From Candidatus Omnitrophota bacterium (GTDB taxonomy: Bacteria; Omnitrophota; Gorgyraeia; Aquiviventales; Aquiviventaceae): a DNA stretch of 5,400 nucleotides. Made by a program: the position numbers and the translations under genes. Below, piece after piece: positions 1-4,240 of this stretch. Location: positions 1 to 5,400 of the forward strand of contig JACQRE010000062.1 of assembly GCA_016206585.1 (NCBI GenBank). Reading direction: 5' to 3'. How positions within the stretch are numbered: the stretch's first letter is position 1; every line of letters begins with the position of its first letter. Under the pieces are notes generated by a model that worked only from the letters and a program-made list of their open reading frames with translations, was not told where the DNA came from and did no database searches.

Positions 1-17
1 AGCTGAGCTACTGCCCC
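1..17 (-). tRNA. tRNA gene, 5' end only (cut by window edge)
   Basis: Read on the minus strand from position 17 to 1, the sequence is GGGGCAGTAGCTCAGCT. This matches the start of a bacterial tRNA: a 7-nt acceptor strand (GGGGCAG), T8 and A9, the D-stem strand GCTC, then the A14-type AG that opens the D loop. The anticodon lies outside the window, so the amino acid cannot be named; the G-rich acceptor strand fits several species, including tRNA-Ala. A promoter sits at the right distance upstream. Its leader contains CCCCA (minus strand, 31-27), which could pair with the TGGGG at the leader-tRNA junction before RNase P cleavage. The call rests on only 17 bases plus the promoter. Confidence 0.75.
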
Positions 18-35
18 ACGTCGAATTGGGGCTCT

Positions 36-64
36 AACATAACAGGCCTCGGAGGGCGTGTCAA
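36..64 (-). promoter_or_regulatory. Sigma70-type promoter for the tRNA gene
   Basis: On the minus strand there is a consensus -35 box TTGACA (59-64), a spacer of exactly 17 bases, and a -10 box TATGTT (36-41; four of six match TATAAT). The region after the -10 box reads AGAGCCCC, so transcription would begin near 28-30 and leave a leader of about 11-13 nt before the tRNA. Stable-RNA promoters often pair a strong -35 box with a GC-rich discriminator and come under stringent control, which would fit. The -35 box is the right half of the 24-bp palindrome, so a protein bound there would interfere with this promoter. Confidence 0.65.
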
Positions 65-76
65 TTGACACGCCCT
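53..76. repeat. Perfect 24-bp palindrome (candidate operator)
   Basis: The left half AGGGCGTGTCAA is followed directly by its exact reverse complement, centred between bases 64 and 65, with no mismatch and no spacer. It lies between the divergent tRNA and nfo genes, and its minus-strand half contains the tRNA -35 box. Neither side has a T-run, so it is a poor intrinsic terminator, and none is expected between divergent genes. A zero-loop perfect palindrome of this length looks more like a binding site for a dimeric DNA-binding protein than an RNA hairpin. The presence of the palindrome is certain; the operator role is inferred. Confidence 0.7.
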
Positions 77-111
77 TGCGTTGCTCTTCGGGGACGACCG
101 TGATAAGATAC

Positions 112-115
112 GGAG
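112..115 (+). promoter_or_regulatory. Ribosome binding site of nfo
   Basis: GGAG ends four bases before the ATG at 120. The spacing is short but usable. The site supports ATG 120 over an in-frame TTG at 81, which would add 13 residues that the family lacks. Confidence 0.55.
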
Positions 116-119
116 TCTC

Positions 120-998
120 ATGCGGTTAGGGGTCCATGTGCCTATTGCCGGCGGGTTGTTGGAGGCGGTCGCCCGGGCCAAGCGGCTGGACTGCACCACG
201 ATGCAAATCTTCAGCCGCAGCCCCCGCGGCGGCCCCGCCCCGAAGTGGCCCGCCGAGCTCCTCGAGCGCTTCGATGCCGAGCGCCGGGCGGCCGGCATCG
301 AACCGTTAGCCATCCATGGGCCCTACATCATCAACCTCGCGTCGCCGGATGCGTTCACGTGGAAGCGTTCGGTGGCCCTCTACCGGGATGAGTACGCCCG
401 TGCGACGGCGCTCAAGGCCGACTACCTGGTGACCCACGTCGGCAGCCACCGGGGCGAAGGCGAGGAGGCCGGCATGCGGCGGGTCGCCGACGCGGTGAGC
501 CGAACGCTCGACGGGCTCGAGTCGGGCGTGACGATCCTCTTGGAGAACACCGCAGGCTCCGGACAGGGGTTGGGCTACCGGTTCGAGCAGCTGGCCGAGA
601 TCCGCGAGGCCGTCACGGACCGCCGGCGGGTCGGCGTCTGCCTGGACACCGCCCACCTCTTCGCCGCCGGGTACGCGATCCACACCGGCGCGGGGTTGGA
701 CGACGCCGTCGCCTCGTTTGACCGGACGGTCGGCCTCAAGCACCTGAAGCTCATCCACCTGAACGATTCGAAGGCGCCGTTCGATTCCCGCGTCGACCGC
801 CACTGGCACGTCGGCCAGGGACACATCGGGCTCGACGCCTTCAAGCGCCTCGTCAACCACCCCGCGCTGAAGGACGTCCCCTGCATTCTGGAGACGCCCA
901 AGAGCGCCGAAGCGGACGACCACCGCAACCTCTCCACGGTGAGGAAGCTGGCCCATGGCGCCAAGTCCGCGCGCCGCCTCAACACCGTCTGCGTCTGA
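120..998 (+). CDS. nfo: Endonuclease IV (AP endonuclease)
   Basis: A 292-aa zinc-dependent apurinic/apyrimidinic endonuclease of the Nfo/AP2 TIM-barrel family. It cuts DNA 5' of abasic sites during base-excision repair in the cytoplasm. All nine metal ligands known from E. coli Nfo are present at a constant offset of three: H66 (AIHGPY), H106 (VTHVGS), E142 (LENTAG), D176 and H179 (LDTAHL), H213 (IHLND), D226 and H228 (VDRHWH) and E258 (LETPK). The protein starts MRLGVHVPIAGG, the usual family N-terminus, which fixes the ATG at 120 behind a GGAG. The length matches the roughly 280-aa family norm except for about 14 extra C-terminal residues after the RKLA sequence. That tail is encoded where the next gene overlaps. 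The enzyme looks intact and functional. Confidence 0.97.
   Translation: MRLGVHVPIAGGLLEAVARAKRLDCTTMQIFSRSPRGGPAPKWPAELLERFDAERRAAGIEPLAIHGPYIINLASPDAFTWKRSVALYRDEYARATALKADYLVTHVGSHRGEGEEAGMRRVADAVSRTLDGLESGVTILLENTAGSGQGLGYRFEQLAEIREAVTDRRRVGVCLDTAHLFAAGYAIHTGAGLDDAVASFDRTVGLKHLKLIHLNDSKAPFDSRVDRHWHVGQGHIGLDAFKRLVNHPALKDVPCILETPKSAEADDHRNLSTVRKLAHGAKSARRLNTVCV
941..945 (+). promoter_or_regulatory. Ribosome binding site inside the end of nfo
   Basis: GAGGA lies nine bases upstream of the ATG at 955, inside the nfo coding region. It favours ATG 955 as the start of the next gene over the in-frame GTG at 1000, which follows the nfo stop by one base but has no purine-rich site close upstream. 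Confidence 0.5.
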
Positions 999-1266
999 CG
1001 TGTCGCGGGCCTTTTCCGCGATCGCCTCGTGCGTGGAGTCGGACGGCTCCCCGGCGGAGGTGATCGCGCGGCTGCGCGCCGCCTGGTCGCGGTGCGACCA
1101 GGACGCCGCCGCGCTGCCCGACGGCGATGCGAGGCGGCGGCTCGCCAACGTCCAGCAGGCGCTGGAGACGTGGCAGCGGGTATGGCCGCGGCTTGGGACG
1201 CAGCGGGACTTTCGCGCGGCGGTGGTCCGCGAGGCCAGGCTGTGGGCCAAGACGTTCGCCGCTTAA
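955..1266 (+). CDS. Hypothetical 103-aa protein, overlaps nfo
   Basis: I do not recognise this protein. It begins with a low-complexity stretch rich in Ala, Ser and Pro (residues 1-15), followed by a region likely to be mostly alpha-helical (about 16-103). Tryptophans sit at 44, 73, 77 and 97, arginines are plentiful, and the cysteines at 26 and 47 form no metal motif. There is no signal peptide or membrane segment, so a soluble cytoplasmic protein is likely. The start at 955 overlaps nfo by 44 bases and has GAGGA nine bases upstream; GTG at 1000 would give an 88-aa form without the low-complexity head. Codon third positions are strongly G/C, as in the neighbours, and the stop is one base before the next ATG. 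Both points favour a real, translationally coupled gene. No function can be assigned. Confidence 0.65.
   Translation: MAPSPRAASTPSASDVSRAFSAIASCVESDGSPAEVIARLRAAWSRCDQDAAALPDGDARRRLANVQQALETWQRVWPRLGTQRDFRAAVVREARLWAKTFAA
1082..1102. repeat. Perfect inverted repeat, 9-bp stem and 3-nt loop
   Basis: CCTGGTCGC, a GGT loop and GCGACCAGG form a perfect, GC-rich hairpin inside the 103-aa reading frame, where the bases encode WSRCDQ. There is no following T-run, so it is not a standard terminator. It may be chance in GC-rich DNA, or a protein-binding or mRNA-structure element. Confidence 0.6.
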
Positions 1267-1267
1267 G

Positions 1268-1537
1268 ATGGGGGTTCCGCTGGAGCTGACGGTCCAGGGC
1301 ACGCCGAATCCTCATGCGGCGAAGTTCACGCTCAATCGCGTCGTGGCAGCCCAGAGTGCGACGTATCGTGAGGCCGCCTCGGCGTCCGCCGCGTGGGCGA
1401 AGGAGCTGCTGGGCATCGCCGGCGTCACCCAGGTGTTCGCGCTGAACAATTTCATTACGGTCAACAAGGCGTCCGAGGCCACGTGGGACGTGATCGGCCC
1501 GCAGATCGAAGCGGTGTTGCGTCGGGCATTTGCTTAA
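1268..1537 (+). CDS. Stand-alone Nfu/NifU N-terminal domain protein
   Basis: An 89-aa protein consisting only of a domain like the N-terminal domain of Nfu-type iron-sulfur scaffold proteins. Hallmarks are TPNPHAAKF (residues 12-20), a central helical part ending in a leucine-rich segment (about 39-50), GVTQVFALNNFITVNK (52-67; the family GV..VF...FITV motif) and a closing amphipathic helix (about 72-89). In full-length Nfu proteins the cluster is held by a C-terminal CxxC domain; this protein has no cysteine at all, so it cannot hold a cluster that way. A role as an adaptor or partner in Fe-S delivery is possible but inferred. The ATG is one base after the preceding stop with no clear Shine-Dalgarno, which suggests translational coupling. 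A longer in-frame form would run far into the upstream gene and lose the domain fit. Confidence 0.85.
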   Translation: MGVPLELTVQGTPNPHAAKFTLNRVVAAQSATYREAASASAAWAKELLGIAGVTQVFALNNFITVNKASEATWDVIGPQIEAVLRRAFA

Positions 1538-1553
1538 TGCGGAGTGCCTAGCC

Positions 1554-1558
1554 GGAGG
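1554..1558 (+). promoter_or_regulatory. Strong ribosome binding site of the membrane protein gene
   Basis: GGAGG is followed by nine bases and then ATG 1568. This is the best Shine-Dalgarno in the window. It decides for ATG 1568 over an in-frame GTG at 1544, since the site lies downstream of that GTG. Confidence 0.75.
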
Positions 1559-1567
1559 GGAGAGGGC

Positions 1568-2584
1568 ATGGGACCGAGTATCGGGCGTTCGCTCCAGGAA
1601 GGGTTTCGCGCGGCGAATCGTAGCTGGCCTGGCATCGCGTTCTTGGCCGGAAGCTGGGTGCTGGTGGCCCTCGTGGTCGTGCTGGCGATTCTGGCGACCC
1701 GGCCGCCGGCGGAGATCTTCCAGGCTGATCGAGGGGAGCCGTCCCAGGCGCCCGCGACGGTTCCCGCCGCACCGCCCCAGCCGGCCCCCCTGGACACGCC
1801 GCCCGACGAGGCGGAGGACGTGTTCAACCAACTGGAATCGGCGGAGCCGATTCCCGGCGCACCCGCTCCGGACGGCGCTGCGGAGCGCTCCCGCATCATC
1901 GAGGCGTGGTTCGGCGGTGCGTGGCCGCTCCTGCTGATCGCGCTGCTGCTGTTCATCGCCGCGAACGTCTGGCTCAACGGCGGTCAGATCGCCTATCTGG
2001 CCAAGCGGATCACCACGCAGAGCGCGCGCCTCGCAGAGTTCTGGGCGACGGGCACGAAGGTGTTCGGCTCGCTCTTCGGCGCGTGGTGCCTGGCGGTCTT
2101 CGGCATCGGTGCGCTGGCGCTGATCGTGTCGCTCCTCGGGTTCCTGCTGTCGCTGCTCAGCCAGGCGGCCCCCCAGTGGGTGTCCACGGCGCTGGGTGCG
2201 CTGGTCGGTCTGGGGCTGTTTATCGGGATGGTCTGGATCGCGGTGCGGCTGCTCTTCTGGTTCATCGCGGTCGTCATGGACCAGGCCGGGCCGGTCGCCG
2301 GCCTGAAGGCCAGCCTGCGGGCGACGCAGGGACGATGGTGGCGTGTCGCGGGGCTGGGTCTGGTCGTGATGGCCTTGTCGTTCGGCGTCTCGGCGGTGTT
2401 CGGGGTGGTGGAGTGGCTCGGCCGCAGCCTTGGCGGCGGCGGGGGAGCCGCCCTCGTCTTGCTGAGCAACCTGGCGGGGATCGTCGCCAATCTCTACCTG
2501 GGCTTCGCGGTGACCGGCACCTTCGTGCGGTACTATGCGGATACGAAGTCCCCGGCGACTCCGGGGCCGTCGGCCGCCGCGTGA
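1568..2584 (+). CDS. Six-helix inner-membrane protein of unknown function
   Basis: A 338-aa integral membrane protein. Predicted helices by hydrophobicity are at about residues 22-43, 119-137, 166-197, 207-236, 260-281 and 295-320. Basic residues before helix 1 and between helices 2 and 3 place the N-terminus and C-terminus in the cytoplasm. Residues 45-118 form a long acidic, Pro/Ala-rich loop that would lie in the periplasm. The segment GLKASLRATQGRWWRV (245-260), before helix 5, resembles a motif in the broad group containing the membrane domain of glycerophosphodiester phosphodiesterase and related families of unknown function (pattern: L..S...T.GR.WR...). That resemblance is from memory and no enzymatic domain is present. 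A five-glycine run (289-293) precedes helix 6. The gene has a strong GGAGG site and stops four bases before the lipoprotein start, so the two are probably co-translated and may act together at the envelope. Confidence 0.85.
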   Translation: MGPSIGRSLQEGFRAANRSWPGIAFLAGSWVLVALVVVLAILATRPPAEIFQADRGEPSQAPATVPAAPPQPAPLDTPPDEAEDVFNQLESAEPIPGAPAPDGAAERSRIIEAWFGGAWPLLLIALLLFIAANVWLNGGQIAYLAKRITTQSARLAEFWATGTKVFGSLFGAWCLAVFGIGALALIVSLLGFLLSLLSQAAPQWVSTALGALVGLGLFIGMVWIAVRLLFWFIAVVMDQAGPVAGLKASLRATQGRWWRVAGLGLVVMALSFGVSAVFGVVEWLGRSLGGGGGAALVLLSNLAGIVANLYLGFAVTGTFVRYYADTKSPATPGPSAAA

Positions 2585-2588
2585 GCCG

Positions 2589-3812
2589 ATGCCCAGCGCG
2601 CGGCGCCTGATCCTCGGAGCCCTCGGGGGCCTCCTGCTCGCCGGCTGCGCCCCGAAGGCCTACGTGCGGCCGGGGTTCCTCGACCATCCGCCGAAGCGCG
2701 TGGCGGTCCTGCCGTTCCGCATCACCTATCCCTATGACCTGACCGAGGCGGAAGGGATCCCGTCCTCGCACGTGGTCGGCCGCGACACGTTCCGGCAGAC
2801 CTTCTATTACGCGCTCACACCGCTGGGCTTCGAGGATATCAAGCTGCCCGAGGTGGATGCAGCGCTCGCGGCGACCTGGGGCCCCATCGAGGAGGACGGC
2901 TGGCAGCGCGCCACCCCGCAGGAACTGGGTGTGGCCCTCGGAGCCGACGCGTTGATCTACGGGGAGATGTCCCGGCTCATGCACTTTTCGACGCCCCTCT
3001 ACACCGAGACGAGCCTGACCGCGTCCATGCGGATGGTCGACGCCGCGACCGGAGAGGAGCTGTGGCGCAGCCGGCAGATCAAGGCGGCGGAGCGCGGCGG
3101 AGCGCTCATGAAGAAGGGGCAGGTGGTCGATTTCGTCAAGGATCAGGCGCGCAGTGTCGATCCCCGCGTGAAGTTCCTGCGCATCTCGGATGCCGCAGTC
3201 CGCCAGGCGCTCAAGGGGTTGCCCAATCCGCCCATGGCGCTGGACTCCCACGCGTCATCCGCCGCAGGCGGTAGTGTGCGGCTCGCCCTGCTGCCGCTCG
3301 AACCGAAAAACAAGAACTGGCGCACGGCCGCCGAGACGCTCCGCGGGTACCTCGCCGCCAGCCTGCAGGAGACGCCGTTCGAGGTGCTGGAGGTGCAGCG
3401 GGTGGACGCCGCCCTCGAGGCGCTGGGCTGGCACGAGGGCGACCCGATGCCGGAGACGCTGAAGATCCCGGAGCTGGCGCAGGCGCTGGGGGCCGACGTC
3501 GTGATGCGCGGCACCGTGACCAACTGGGGCCGCACCTACCTCGTGGTGCAGTCTTGGGTGAAGGCGGAGCTGCAGGTGGAGCTGCTGGACGGGCGCACGG
3601 GCGGCGCCATCTGGGCGGACAAGCTCAAGAAGACGCGGCAGGCGGGCATCCTCAAGGGGCCGACGGGCTACAAATCGATCGTCACCAGCCCCATCACCGG
3701 GCTGAAGACGGGCAATCTGGAGCGGGTCGCCAAGCATCTGACCCGCGAGCTGGTGCAGCATCTCGACGCGTCTCCTGCCATCCTGACCTACCTGAACGAG
3801 CACGCGCTCTAA
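2589..3812 (+). CDS. Lipoprotein with two tandem GNA1162/CsgG-like domains
   Basis: A 407-aa predicted lipoprotein. The N-terminus MPSARRLILGALGGLLLAGC has a charged head, a hydrophobic stretch and the lipobox LAGC, giving lipidation at Cys20. Ala at +2 argues for export to the outer membrane. The mature part holds two related domains. Domain 1 (about 36-211) begins KRVAVLPF, has VDAAL (89-93), an LGADALIYGEM core (117-127) and a DAATGEELW strand (151-159). Domain 2 (about 229-392) repeats these as VRLALLPL, VDAAL (272-276), LGADVVMRGTV (300-310) and DGRTGGAIW (334-342). This layout is typical of the GNA1162/DUF799 lipoproteins and the wider CsgG/TolB-N-like fold, which usually occurs once per chain. 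The start is chosen because the signal peptide begins there; no Shine-Dalgarno is visible and coupling to the upstream gene is likely. The exact function is unknown; a role in envelope assembly or secretion is inferred. Confidence 0.9.
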   Translation: MPSARRLILGALGGLLLAGCAPKAYVRPGFLDHPPKRVAVLPFRITYPYDLTEAEGIPSSHVVGRDTFRQTFYYALTPLGFEDIKLPEVDAALAATWGPIEEDGWQRATPQELGVALGADALIYGEMSRLMHFSTPLYTETSLTASMRMVDAATGEELWRSRQIKAAERGGALMKKGQVVDFVKDQARSVDPRVKFLRISDAAVRQALKGLPNPPMALDSHASSAAGGSVRLALLPLEPKNKNWRTAAETLRGYLAASLQETPFEVLEVQRVDAALEALGWHEGDPMPETLKIPELAQALGADVVMRGTVTNWGRTYLVVQSWVKAELQVELLDGRTGGAIWADKLKKTRQAGILKGPTGYKSIVTSPITGLKTGNLERVAKHLTRELVQHLDASPAILTYLNEHAL

Positions 3813-3845
3813 CGCCTCGCATGCCGACGCCGGGGGTCCCTGGCT

Positions 3846-4205
3846 ATGAGTGAGGAACGCCGGCGGTTTATCCGGGTCCGCTCGCGGTTGATCGCGTTTC
3901 TCAAGTTCCCGGAGACGGGCAAGGTCCGCCGCGCGCTGACCCTCGATGTGAGTGCTGGGGGTGCCCGGCTCGTGACCGAAGAGGTGCTCGCCGCCGGCAC
4001 GCCGCTGGAGATCGAGCTGAAGCTGCCGGACCGCGAGGCGCCGATCCGCTGCACGGCGGAGGTCGTGCGCAGCGTGCCGATGCCGGGCGAGGGGGGCGCA
4101 GCGCGCAATCCCACGGCGGAGACCGCCATCCGGTTCACGCAGATCGATCCCCGGGACCACGCGGAGCTGACGTTCTACGCGAAACTCAATCCACCGCCTG
4201 CCTGA
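3846..4205 (+). CDS. PilZ-domain protein (probable cyclic-di-GMP binder)
   Basis: A 119-aa protein that is essentially one PilZ domain. Both nucleotide-binding signatures are present: RRFIR (residues 6-10, the RxxxR motif) and DVSAGG (34-39, the (D/N)xSxxG motif). They are followed by the expected beta-barrel strands (ARLVTE, LEIELKL, RCTAEVVRSV) and the late strand AIRFTQI. With both motifs intact, cyclic-di-GMP binding is likely. PilZ proteins of this size act as soluble adaptors that change the activity of a partner in motility, polysaccharide export or secretion; no output domain is fused here. The ATG at 3846 follows a weak GGGGG site nine bases upstream. A nearby ATG at 3821 is in a different frame. 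Its position after a membrane protein and a lipoprotein suggests, but does not prove, an envelope-linked target. Confidence 0.9.
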   Translation: MSEERRRFIRVRSRLIAFLKFPETGKVRRALTLDVSAGGARLVTEEVLAAGTPLEIELKLPDREAPIRCTAEVVRSVPMPGEGGAARNPTAETAIRFTQIDPRDHAELTFYAKLNPPPA

Positions 4206-4240
4206 CCGAGCCGGGCACCCCGTCTAATCGTCTAACACCC

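Noticed and set aside
53..76. Palindrome as an intrinsic transcription terminator
   Set aside because: No T-tract follows on either strand, there is no natural loop, and it lies between divergent genes where no terminator is needed.
306..1831. Long open frames on the minus strand opposite nfo and the following genes (for example 306-1250 and 575-1831)
   Set aside because: They lie antisense to genes with clear family motifs, their translations are low-complexity and Arg/Pro/Ala-rich, and such frames are expected in GC-rich DNA with G/C third positions.
2432..2452. GGCGGC...GCCGCC inverted repeat in the membrane protein gene
   Set aside because: It falls in a run of glycine and alanine codons (GGC, GCC), which produces such pairing automatically; there is no T-run.
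3085..3105. Tandem 10-mer CGGCGGAGCG, two copies
   Set aside because: It is a short GC-rich repeat inside the lipoprotein frame, keeps the frame open, and two copies in such sequence are easily due to chance.
2274..4160. Minus-strand open frames of about 300 residues opposite the lipoprotein and PilZ genes
   Set aside because: They have no recognisable domain, and the plus strand carries a signal peptide, a duplicated domain and PilZ motifs. They are shadows of real coding frames.
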